A stretch of 12,456 bases of DNA from Oscillospiraceae bacterium (GTDB lineage Bacteria; Bacillota; Clostridia; Oscillospirales; Ruminococcaceae). Of this stretch, positions 1 through 7,486 are shown piece after piece. The position numbers were made by a program, and so were the translations under genes. A model generated the notes under the pieces. The model made no database searches. It was not told where the DNA came from and worked only from the letters and a program-made list of their open reading frames with translations. The first letter of the stretch is position 1; each line of letters begins with the position of its first letter. The stretch spans positions 2,588 to 15,043 of the forward strand of contig JAHZHS010000039.1 of assembly GCA_019420135.1 (NCBI GenBank), written 5' to 3'.

Positions 1-433
1 CTTCCTTGGCCTCGCCGTCCCCCGCGGCCCGGGCCTGGGTCGGGATCTCGGTGGTGCGGCCGTCCTCCCCCAGGCGCTTGCGCACGGCGGTGTAGACCAG
101 GAGCTGCCGGCCGTCCGGCAGTTCCACCGCGCTGCCCGAAAAGCAGCCGCCCCCATCGTAGTCCTGATCGGGGGCCAGGGCGGCGGGCAGCCGCTCCCAG
201 TGCAGGAAATCACGGGTCTTGGCGTGGCCCCAGTGCATGGGGCCCCAATCGGTGGAATAGGGGTGATACTGGTAGAAAAGATGATACTCCCCCTTGTAGC
301 AGGAAAGGCCGTTGGGGTCGTTCATCCAGCCGATGTTGGGGGTGAGGTGAAAGGCGGGGCGCTGATCCTCCGGGATCAGGGGGGCGTAGCGGGTCTCGAA
401 GTCCCGGGCCCGGCGCAGTGTGTTATCGGTCAT
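1..433 (-). CDS. GH32 beta-fructosidase, cytoplasmic (3' end outside window)
   Basis: Glycoside hydrolase family 32 enzyme (sucrose-6-phosphate hydrolase / beta-fructofuranosidase type), cleaving terminal beta-fructosyl bonds in sucrose or fructo-oligosaccharides. Only the first 144 residues are visible. The translation begins MTDNTLRRARDFE and contains the family signature WMNDPNG at about residues 36-42, where D39 is the expected nucleophile. Further GH32 signatures follow: YHLFYQY (50-56), MHWGHA (66-71) and CFSGSAV (97-103). There is no signal peptide or lipobox, so the enzyme should act in the cytoplasm on imported sugar. The start ATG at 433 is preceded by GGGAGG about 8 nt upstream and overlaps the end of the YesL gene by 11 bp, which suggests translational coupling. 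No PTS gene is seen and an ABC importer lies in the same operon, so the substrate is more likely unphosphorylated. This last point is inference. Confidence 0.93.
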   Translation of the reverse strand, partial: MTDNTLRRARDFETRYAPLIPEDQRPAFHLTPNIGWMNDPNGLSCYKGEYHLFYQYHPYSTDWGPMHWGHAKTRDFLHWERLPAALAPDQDYDGGGCFSGSAVELPDGRQLLVYTAVRKRLGEDGRTTEIPTQARAAGDGEAKE

Positions 434-1088
434 GTTCGGTTCCTCCCTGTTGGGATTTGGATTGTTCCGAGGCGGCGTCCTCCGGCTTCAGATGGCAGAG
501 GAACACCTTCTCGATGAGAATGCTGGCCGCCCAGTAGGTCCCGGCCGGGGCCACCAGCGCCATGCCGGGCAGGCCCAGGGCCAGAGCCAGGCCGATGGCC
601 AGGCAGGCAAAGACTTCCAGGGCGCGGATGGGATGGAGCAGCATGAGCATGGCGCTGATGCGCAGCATCTCCCCCACCGTGCCGCGGAAACGGGCGGTGT
701 AGGCGGCCAGATAGATGGTCCAGGTCAGCACGACGCAGCACAGGACCAGGGAAAGCTCATACAGTCCGCCCAGGGGACTTCCCTGCAGCCGCAGGGAGCG
801 AAAGACCATCACATCCACGGCCATCAGCGCCAGCAGGGCGAGTTCCACCAGCCCCGCTAAAGTGGAGCGGCGGAAGTTTTCCCGCAGGGCGCCGAAAAAG
901 GTGGCGGTGAGGGTGCCTTCCTCCCGGCGGAGGTACTTGAACACGGTGGTGTAGAGGGCGGTGCAGGCCACGCCGATGGTAAAGACCGGCAGGCAGCACA
1001 CCAGCCACAGCACACTGAGGCAGATGCAGTCAAACAGTTTGATGAGGCCGCTGATGACGGGGCCATCGGCGTTGAACAGTGATTTCAT
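423..1088 (-). CDS. yesL: YesL/DUF624 family membrane protein
   Basis: Integral membrane protein of about 221 residues in the YesL (DUF624) family, whose members are often found in operons with Lpl/Yte-type sugar importers and glycoside hydrolases. Its biochemical role is not established. The visible sequence has the family look: a short N-terminal MKSLFNADGP, then about five hydrophobic segments (for example LFDCICLSVLWLVCCLPVFT, VELALLALMAVDVMVF, YELSLVLCCVVLTWTIYLAA, and two near the C terminus), with charged loops such as FKYLRREEG. An ATG six bases upstream (1094) is possible, but GAGGA lies only 1 nt from it. The same GAGGA is 7 nt from the ATG at 1088, so 1088 is preferred. The last codons overlap the start of the downstream GH32 gene. 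The 45-bp gap before this gene holds a small perfect palindrome GGGGAA-G-TTCCCC (1109-1121) with no T tract. Confidence 0.85.
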   Translation of the reverse strand: MKSLFNADGPVISGLIKLFDCICLSVLWLVCCLPVFTIGVACTALYTTVFKYLRREEGTLTATFFGALRENFRRSTLAGLVELALLALMAVDVMVFRSLRLQGSPLGGLYELSLVLCCVVLTWTIYLAAYTARFRGTVGEMLRISAMLMLLHPIRALEVFACLAIGLALALGLPGMALVAPAGTYWAASILIEKVFLCHLKPEDAASEQSKSQQGGTEHDR

Positions 1089-1133
1089 ACGCATTCCTCA
1101 AAGGTTCAGGGGAAGTTCCCCGGAGGGGGGCGG

Positions 1134-2867
1134 TCAGGGACGGGTGTACTCCCGCAGAGACGTGAAGGTGACGGTGTTGTTCTCGGCAAAGAGCTGGATG
1201 GTCTTGCCGCTGGCGCCGTAGAGGCGGACGGTGAGCGCCGCCTGGCCGTCCAGGTAAAAGACGCCCACGGACCCTTCCTGGATGTAGGTGAAGGAGTAGG
1301 TCTGGCCCGGCTGCAGGTCCACGGCAGTCTCGGCGATGGGGGTGCTGCCCTCGTTGAAGAGCAGGCGCACCATGCCGTCGGCGGGGGACAGGGAGATCAG
1401 CTTGTTCTTTTCCTGGTCGCCGTTGTAGTCAAAGCTCAGGCCGAAGGAGCCCTCCCCGGTGAAGGTGAACTCACCGGTGAGGCGGAAGCTCTCATAGCAG
1501 GTGAAGGCATCGGCGTAGGTGTACAGGGTGCCGGCCTCGATGCCCACATGGGGCAGGTCCACGGCCAGGGCCCGACGGACTGAGAAGCTGTCCGCCACCC
1601 CGTCCACCGGGGCCAGGCAGAGGGTGCCGTCGGCGTTCTGGCAGAGCTTCTGCACAACCAGGTTGCCGCCCCAGGCGGAGACCTCATGGGTGGCGGAGCG
1701 AGATTACGACCGGCGGGCCCAGCCCACCATGTAGGCGTTGGCCCCGTCCTCCACATGTTTGGCGGCGTAGAACAGCTTGCCGTCCAGCCGGACAGGGTCG
1801 CCGTAGGGGCCGTAGGGCGTGTCGGACATGGCATACCACAGGGTGTCGTCCTGGGCGGAGTAGGTCAGGTACCACTTGTCCCCCATCTGGAAGGTATCAC
1901 TGCATTCCAGATTGTAGACCTCCCCCACCGGGTCGGTGAAGATGATGCCGTCGTACTGCACCGTGTTCAGGTCGCCGCTCAGGGTGTATTTCAGGATGCG
2001 GGCGGTGCCCGACTGGGAGGCGGTCACCGTCATGGTGATGGTGTCGGTGGCCGGGTCATAGTAGCACTGGGGGTCACGGAAGTCCCGCTTCTGGCCCAGC
2101 TCGGCAGGCGGGGTGATCTCCCAGCCCTCCAGCTTTTCAAAGGCCAGGGGGCTGTCCCCCACGGCCACCATAATCTTTTCGGCATATTCCATGGTGGCGG
2201 AGTCGCTGTGGCCGGTGTAGAAGAAATAGTACTTGTCCCCCGCCTTGACCACCGAGCCGGTGCCGATCCAGCTGTCCTGGCCGCCGGAGCGGGAGGCCTC
2301 CAGCACGGGGTCGTCGTACTCGGTGTAGGTGACAAAATCGGTGGTGGTAGCCAGGTAGACCGAATGGTTGTAGGAATCCCCGGCCTCCTTCAGATAGTAG
2401 ATGTAGCAGGTGCCGTCCTCCCAGTAGGGCATGGGGTCGCCCACGTAGGGCTGGCTGGCGCCGTCCGCCCCGGGCAGGAAGTAGCTCTGGTAGGTGTAGG
2501 CGCTCTCCTGGCTGCCGGGGGTGGTCAGGGAGGAGAAATCCTTGTCATTGGCGCTGTCGGTGATGGCGTCCCCCGTGTCTCGGTCCCAGCCGGCATACAG
2601 GGTGGTGTCCCCCTTCACCTTGTCCGCGGCGGTGTCCCAGGGGGTGTTCAGGGTGGAATCCTGGAACCAGCCCAGGAAAGTATACCCCTCCCGGACGGGA
2701 TCTGCCACCTCCTCCACCGTTTTTCCCGACCGGACGGTCTGGGTGGACAGGGTCTGGCCGCTGTAATTGTCGTCAAAGGTCACTGTGTACTCCGCCGGAC
2801 TGCAGCCCAGCAGCAGGCAGCCCGCCAGAAGGGCGGATGACAGTGCCATGGGAAATGTTCGTTTCAT
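1134..2867 (-). pseudogene. Secreted GH32 fructosidase lipoprotein with InlB-type repeat, interrupted by in-frame TAA
   Basis: Surface GH32 enzyme (levanase/inulinase/fructosidase type; exact substrate unknown). The start ATG at 2867 begins MKRTFPMALSS and gives a signal peptide with lipobox LLLGC (lipidated Cys22). A longer in-frame start at 2918 is rejected because it would place an intercistronic hairpin inside the coding sequence. Residues about 27-94 form an InlB/Listeria-Bacteroides (flg_new) repeat (GYTFLGWFQD...LYAGW). The five-bladed propeller follows, with candidate catalytic residues D144 (VGDPMPYW), D265 (RDFRDP) and E321 (NLECSD). After GWARRS (387 residues) a TAA at 1704-1706 interrupts the frame. 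The same frame continues without another stop for 189 codons to the TGA at 1134, beginning SRSATHEVSAWGGNLVVQ and ending in a plausible C-terminal beta-sandwich. There is no frameshift, only one stop codon. It is therefore a recent nonsense mutation, a sequencing error, or a gene whose truncated product is still used. Without the stop the protein would have 577 residues. Confidence 0.85.
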
Positions 2868-2900
2868 AAATCCGTTATCCTTTCCGGTCCCGGCAAAAGA

Positions 2901-2934
2901 GCAGAGGGGGTGCAGCATTCTGCACCCCCTCTGC
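2901..2934 (-). terminator. Intercistronic hairpin, partial terminator or mRNA processing/stability element
   Basis: A perfect 14-bp inverted repeat (GCAGAGGGGGTGCA, 6-nt loop, TGCACCCCCTCTGC) lies in the 84-bp gap between the carbohydrate-binding lipoprotein and the GH32 lipoprotein. Read on the minus strand, the stem is followed by TCTTTTGCC, a short and impure T run. It could act as a leaky terminator that lowers expression of the downstream GH32, YesL and cytoplasmic GH32 genes, or as a 3' stabiliser of the upstream transporter message. The structure is directly visible; the function is inferred. Confidence 0.75.
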
Positions 2935-2951
2935 CGGTGTATGTCCGGGCG

Positions 2952-4769
2952 TTAGATGATACTGCGCTGCCAGATGGTGATGTTGGAGATTTCGATGGTG
3001 GTTTCGCCCAGGGCCGCCGTGTCCGCAGAGCCGAACTGGAACAACATCTCAAAGTCCATATCGGTGATCAGGGGATCGGTGGTCTCAAAGGTGAAGGTCT
3101 GCTCCTCGGTGGTGAGGTCGATGCTCTTGGAGATGCGGGGATCCCATCCGCCCAGGGGGTTCAGATAGAAGCCGCAGCTCACCGGCTGGGTGGCCTTGGC
3201 GGTGATCTCCACCGTGAAGTAGCTGTCGGCGGGCAGTGTCAGCGGGTGGTCCTTGTGGCCGAAGATCAGCTTGTTGTGCCAGTCCACCGAGCCGCCCTGG
3301 TCGATGCGGTAGAACAGGCTGTTGTTCTCGGTCCAGATGGTGCCGACGCCCAGGTCGTTGTCCTCATCGGTGCCGTTGTAGACGGTCCACAGCAGGTCGG
3401 GGCTGGCATCGGCGGCGATGCTCTGGCCGAAGTAGTCGATGGTCTTTTCGGTGTCCAGGTCGCCGGAGACGGTGCCGAACTCCAGGTTGGTGACCGTCAC
3501 CTTGTTGGAGGTGACGCCGTCGGAGGCAGCGCCCAGCTGCAGGCGGATGACGGGATCCTCCACCGCAGCCTCGGCGTCAAAGACGTTGGTGACCACCATC
3601 TCCTCGCCGGCGTTCAGGGCGATGCTGTTGAAGTTGGCACGGGCTTTGTCGGCCTGGGAGGCGCTCTCCACCAGGCACTCGGCACTCTGGGCGTTGTCCG
3701 CCTGGATGGTGAAGCTGTAATAGTACTTTTCTCCGGCGTTCAGGGTGATGCCGGGCAGGGCCAGGTCGCCCTTGATACTCCAGACGCCGCCGTCGGTGGG
3801 ATAGGCGTCGATCTGGATGGTTCCGGCGCCGCCCGCTGCCGCGGCGGTAGCGGAAGCACCGTCCCCGGCCGTGACGGCCACCGCGTCCGCAGAGCTGAAG
3901 TCCGCCGTGTAGACCGGCGTCTTGGTCTGCTCACCGGTGATCTTGTAAATCTCGATCTTGTCGATGGTCACGGTGAAGTCGGAGGGAGTGGTGTCGGTGG
4001 GGTTGTCGGGGTTGGGGGTGATGCGGCCCAGGTTCAGCATGAGGTCGGCGGTACCCGTCCCGGTGGAGGTGAACTCCATCTCCAGGGGGGCGATGGAGGT
4101 GCCGATGGGCAGGTTGTATGCCCCGCCCAGGAAGCTGCCGTCGGTGCTGGCCTCATCTTTTGCCAGCAGGTGGGCGTAGGTGTCGGCGCTGGACTTGGCC
4201 CAGACCTTGACCCGGTAGGTGGCGGCCTCCAGCGGCACGCCGGTCTTGACCAGGGCGATGTCGCCGTCGCTGGAGCCGGGATCGGTGATGGTAAAGACGT
4301 AGGCGCCTTCCTTCAGCTCACCGGTGGCATTGACACCCTGGGCAATGCTGGGGGTCCAGCCATGGCCGTCGGGCTGGGGCGCGCTGGCGAAATCAAAGGT
4401 CATCAGCTCGGTGGCGTCGCCGGCCTGGCGGGTCACCTTGAGGGTGGCGTAGGCGTTGGTCTCCAGGCCGCCGGCATCGGTGACGGTGTAGGTCAGCTCG
4501 TAATCGCCGGGGGCGTCGGGGGTGGCCTTGCCGTTCTGGAAGGTCAGCTCCGGCAGGGAGGTGATGGAAATTTTTCCGGTCAGGTCGCCGTCCTCCGCGT
4601 CGGTGGCGGAGACGCCGGCCATGGCGTCAAACTCGGTACCGGCCTGCACGGTCTGATCCTGCACACCGGTGATCTCCGGCTCAGTATTGCTGCCCGAATT
4701 GCAGGCGGTGACGCTCACCGCCATGCAGAGGCTGAGCAGCGCCGCCAGACTTTTGTGCATGGGTTTCAT
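2952..4769 (-). CDS. Surface lipoprotein with Ig-like domain and carbohydrate-binding-like modules
   Basis: A 605-residue secreted lipoprotein with no recognisable catalytic domain. The N terminus MKPMHKSLAALLSLCMAVSVTAC gives a signal peptide with lipobox VTAC (Cys23). Residues about 31-113 resemble a DUF5011/HYR-type bacterial Ig-like domain (ITGVQDQTVQAGTEFD...DAEDGDLT...YELTYTVTDAGG). The rest divides into three beta-rich modules (about 122-275, 285-430 and 435-605) resembling CBM4/9-type sandwiches. Typical visible segments are LMTFDFAS, YRVKVWAKSS, VYTADFSS, YYYSFTIQAD, YFTVEITAKA and TTIEISNITIW. The likely role is to hold a fructan or other glycan at the cell surface for the adjacent hydrolase and importer. 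This is inferred from architecture and position; the ligand is unknown. The start ATG at 4769 has AGGAG about 9 nt upstream, and the gene begins 20 bp after the solute-binding protein gene, so the two are co-transcribed. Confidence 0.82.
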   Translation of the reverse strand: MKPMHKSLAALLSLCMAVSVTACNSGSNTEPEITGVQDQTVQAGTEFDAMAGVSATDAEDGDLTGKISITSLPELTFQNGKATPDAPGDYELTYTVTDAGGLETNAYATLKVTRQAGDATELMTFDFASAPQPDGHGWTPSIAQGVNATGELKEGAYVFTITDPGSSDGDIALVKTGVPLEAATYRVKVWAKSSADTYAHLLAKDEASTDGSFLGGAYNLPIGTSIAPLEMEFTSTGTGTADLMLNLGRITPNPDNPTDTTPSDFTVTIDKIEIYKITGEQTKTPVYTADFSSADAVAVTAGDGASATAAAAGGAGTIQIDAYPTDGGVWSIKGDLALPGITLNAGEKYYYSFTIQADNAQSAECLVESASQADKARANFNSIALNAGEEMVVTNVFDAEAAVEDPVIRLQLGAASDGVTSNKVTVTNLEFGTVSGDLDTEKTIDYFGQSIAADASPDLLWTVYNGTDEDNDLGVGTIWTENNSLFYRIDQGGSVDWHNKLIFGHKDHPLTLPADSYFTVEITAKATQPVSCGFYLNPLGGWDPRISKSIDLTTEEQTFTFETTDPLITDMDFEMLFQFGSADTAALGETTIEISNITIWQRSII

Positions 4770-4789
4770 TGCGGGACGCTCCTTTCACA

Positions 4790-6505
4790 TTACTGGCTGT
4801 CGGCGGAGGCATCGGCGGTCTCGCCGGAGATGTAGCGGTCATAGGCGTCCTGATAGGCCTGCTGGATGGCGGGCAGGTTGGTGCGGCCGCTCAGGTCCTC
4901 CTGGAAGGTGGCCCACTGGTCGTCGGTGACGCCGCCGCTGGTCAGCCAGGAGATCAGGTTGGTGCGGATGTAGTCGTTGAGGTTGGACTCATAGCTGGTG
5001 AGGACGTTGAGCTCTTCCATGGTGAACTGCAGGTTGGGCGTGGGGGTGACACCCTCGTCCACATAGGGAGTGGCGTAGGCGTTCAGGCGCTCCAGGCGCA
5101 GCTGGGCACGGGGTTCCATGTGGACCACATTCTCCCAGGCGTAGTCGGACAGGTAGCAGATGCCCAGAGGTGCGTTCTGCAGGCGGAGTTCGTCGGCGGT
5201 CATGTCGCCGGTCAGCTCCTTCTGGACCAGCATGCCGTTCTCATCCGGCTCCTCCTCGTAGACGATGCCCACGGGGCCGTAGTTGATCTGGGCGGAGATG
5301 TAGGGATCGTAGTAGCGGTCAAAGTAGGCAAGGAGCACTTCCACATTCTCCACGCCGTTGAAGAACACCAGCTCGCCGGTGCTGATCTCGGGGTTGTTGG
5401 AGACGCAGATGGTCTGGTCGCCGTTGGGGCCTACCAGGGGTGCGCAGCAGATGTAGTTCTCGGGGTTGGAGACAACGGTCTCGCTCTCCCACCAGTAGAA
5501 GGCGCCGTAGGTCTCGTCGCCCTTGCCGTTGGCCAGGAAGTTGTCCTGAGACTGTTCAAAGGAGACCATGTCGATCAGGCCGTCGCTGACCCAGCCGGCA
5601 ATGTAGTTGGTGGCATCCTTGAAGCGGTCATCCTGGACAGTGTAGGTGATCTTGCCGTCCACCACGACACGGTGCTCCAGGTTGTCGTTCAGGCCGAACA
5701 TGCCGTACAGGTCGCACTGGTTGCCCTGCCAGTTGTTGTAGACAAAGCTGAGGGGACGCTCGTCGTCGGTCTCACCGTTGCCGTTCATGTCGTTGTCGCG
5801 GAAGTAGGTGAGCATGGCCTGCATCTGGTCGCAGGTCAGGGTCAGGCCGTCCACCAGGTCGGCGGAGGTGATGCCGGTGACAGCGCCGGCGTCAATGGCC
5901 TGCTGGGCCCAGTTCTTGTTGAGGAAGAGCAGGTTGGGGTTCTGCAGCAGTCCCATCTCCTCCACGCGGGGCAGGGTGTAGATCTTACCGTCCTCGCTGG
6001 TGAGCTGGGCGCGGATGTCGGGGCGCTCCTCCAGGATCTTGGAGAAGTTGGGCATATACTCCAGGTAATCGCTGATGGGCAGAAGCACGTTGCGCTGGGC
6101 GTAGCGGATGACCTCGCCGGCGCTCATGCCCGCATGGTAGATGGCGTCAGGACGGTCGTCGGCATTGCCGAAGATCAGGTTCTTCTGCTCGCTGTACACC
6201 GACTCGGAGACGTTCTCCCAGTTGACGGTGACGTTGGTCTCGGCCTTCAGATCCTGCATGATCTTCATGTCGTTGTAGTCCAGGGCCGATGCGTTCTTGG
6301 AGGAGTAGACGTTGAAGGAGAGAGCCTCGGCGCCGGCATCGTTGAGGATGGGGGCCTCCGGGTCGGTCCACTGGAAGCCGTAGTCCGACACCAGCTTGTC
6401 AATATCGGTGGTGGACTCGGTGGTGGTTGCAGTGTTTCCGCCGCCGCAGGCGGTGAGGGAAAGGGTCATTGCCATCAGTGTGGCAAGGGCGACAAAACGT
6501 TTCAT
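4790..6505 (-). CDS. Extracellular solute-binding lipoprotein of an Lpl-type sugar ABC importer
   Basis: A 571-residue substrate-binding protein of the large LplA/YtcQ-like class (family 1 extracellular binding proteins), tethered outside the membrane and delivering oligosaccharide to the two permeases encoded just upstream. The signal peptide MKRFVALATLMAMTLSLTAC ends in lipobox LTAC (Cys20), followed by a G/T/S-rich linker. Family features include a canonical calcium-loop-like stretch DNDMNGNGETDDE (residues 237-249), which many LplA-like proteins carry, plus aromatic stretches such as NNWQGNQ and FYWWESE that could line a sugar site. An in-frame ATG at 6562 would add 19 residues ahead of the signal peptide. 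The chosen start at 6505 has GGAGG 7-8 nt upstream and gives a normal signal peptide. It is followed after 20 bp by the carbohydrate-binding lipoprotein. A beta-fructan substrate is inferred from the two GH32 genes in the operon. Confidence 0.92.
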   Translation of the reverse strand: MKRFVALATLMAMTLSLTACGGGNTATTTESTTDIDKLVSDYGFQWTDPEAPILNDAGAEALSFNVYSSKNASALDYNDMKIMQDLKAETNVTVNWENVSESVYSEQKNLIFGNADDRPDAIYHAGMSAGEVIRYAQRNVLLPISDYLEYMPNFSKILEERPDIRAQLTSEDGKIYTLPRVEEMGLLQNPNLLFLNKNWAQQAIDAGAVTGITSADLVDGLTLTCDQMQAMLTYFRDNDMNGNGETDDERPLSFVYNNWQGNQCDLYGMFGLNDNLEHRVVVDGKITYTVQDDRFKDATNYIAGWVSDGLIDMVSFEQSQDNFLANGKGDETYGAFYWWESETVVSNPENYICCAPLVGPNGDQTICVSNNPEISTGELVFFNGVENVEVLLAYFDRYYDPYISAQINYGPVGIVYEEEPDENGMLVQKELTGDMTADELRLQNAPLGICYLSDYAWENVVHMEPRAQLRLERLNAYATPYVDEGVTPTPNLQFTMEELNVLTSYESNLNDYIRTNLISWLTSGGVTDDQWATFQEDLSGRTNLPAIQQAYQDAYDRYISGETADASADSQ

Positions 6506-6558
6506 GTAAATACCTCCACAGGGAAATGGATGGAAAAAGTCGGAATGGAAGCGGGCCG

Positions 6559-7470
6559 TCACTCTTTCAGCGAACCGATCATGGCGCCCTGGGCGAAGTA
6601 CTTCTGCACGAAGGGATAGAGCATGATGACGGGGGCGCTGGACACGATGACCGAGACGTACTTGATCTGGTTGGCCAGACGGTACTGTTCCAGGATGGTC
6701 TCGCCGCTGCCGCCGGTGGTGGTCTCCGACGCGATGAGGATCTCACGCAGGATCAGCTGCAGAGGATAGAGGTTTTCATCCTGCAGGAAGATCATGGCGT
6801 TGAAGTAGCTGTTCCACTGGCCCACGGCGTAGTACAGCGCCATGACGGCCAGGATGGCCTTGGACAGGGGCAGCACCAGGCTGAAGAAGATGCGGAACTC
6901 GCTGGCGCCGTCAATGCGGGCGGCTTCCACCAGGCCGTCGGGGATGCTGGACTCGAAGAAGGTGCGGGTCATGAACAGGTTCCACACCGACAGGATGGAG
7001 GGCAGGATGACTGCCCAGGCGGTGTTGATGAGTTTCAGGCTGCTCATGACGTTGTAGAAGGGAATCAGGCCGCCGCCGAAGAACATGGGGATGATGAAGT
7101 AGATCATGAACAGCTTTTTGCCGAACAGGCGCTTGCGGCTCAGCGCCCAGCCCGCCGGAACGGTGACGATCAGGGAAAGGATGACCGTGAGGGCGGTATA
7201 AATAATGGTGTTCAGATAGCCGTACCACACATCGGAGCGCTGGAGGATGGCCTCGAAACCGGAGAGGGTGATGCCCACCGGGAAGAGGATGACATCGCCG
7301 CCCAGGACGGCGTCCGGGTCGGAGATGGACGCAATGATGATGAAGTACAGCGGATACAGAATGACCAGGGCCAGGAATCCGAGGAACAGGTAGTTGAAGA
7401 AATAGAAGATCTTGTCCCCCATGTCGGATCTTGAGAACCGCGGCCGTTTGGTTTTGCTTTTTGCTGGCAT
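6559..7470 (-). CDS. Sugar ABC transporter permease, LplC/YtcP type
   Basis: A 303-residue inner-membrane permease (MalG/UgpE superfamily, LplC-like). It has a basic cytoplasmic N terminus (MPAKSKTKRPRF) and about six hydrophobic segments, including LFLGFLALVILYPLYFIIIA, TIIYTALTVILSLIVTVPAG, FMIYFIIPMFFGGGLIPFY and VSVIVSSAPVIMLYPF. The EAA loop that docks the transporter ATPase reads EAARIDGA at residues 182-189. The C terminus VQKYFAQGAMIGSLKE is typical of the family. The start at 7470 is chosen because GGAGG lies 8 nt upstream; a start at 7533 would run into the end of the previous permease. It pairs with the LplB-type permease as a heterodimer. No ATPase gene is present, so a shared MsmX-type ATPase from elsewhere in the genome is the expected partner. 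Confidence 0.94.
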   Translation of the reverse strand: MPAKSKTKRPRFSRSDMGDKIFYFFNYLFLGFLALVILYPLYFIIIASISDPDAVLGGDVILFPVGITLSGFEAILQRSDVWYGYLNTIIYTALTVILSLIVTVPAGWALSRKRLFGKKLFMIYFIIPMFFGGGLIPFYNVMSSLKLINTAWAVILPSILSVWNLFMTRTFFESSIPDGLVEAARIDGASEFRIFFSLVLPLSKAILAVMALYYAVGQWNSYFNAMIFLQDENLYPLQLILREILIASETTTGGSGETILEQYRLANQIKYVSVIVSSAPVIMLYPFVQKYFAQGAMIGSLKE

Positions 7471-7486
7471 CGTCGCAGCCTCCTTA

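Noticed and set aside
1109..1121. GGGGAA-G-TTCCCC palindrome as a terminator before the YesL gene
   Set aside because: The stem is short, has almost no loop and no T run. It is too weak to call as a terminator, and a lone copy gives no support for an operator.
2868..2918. N-terminal extension of the GH32 lipoprotein to an ATG at 2918
   Set aside because: The added 17 codons lie in the 3' arm and loop side of the intercistronic hairpin and would put non-signal sequence ahead of a normal signal peptide.
1686..6619. Long plus-strand open frames (384, 641 and 616 codons) opposite the lipoprotein and GH32 genes
   Set aside because: They are antisense shadows caused by high GC at third codon positions. 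Their translations are Gly/Val/Ala/His-rich without domains or ribosome sites, while the minus-strand frames show signal peptides, lipoboxes and family motifs.
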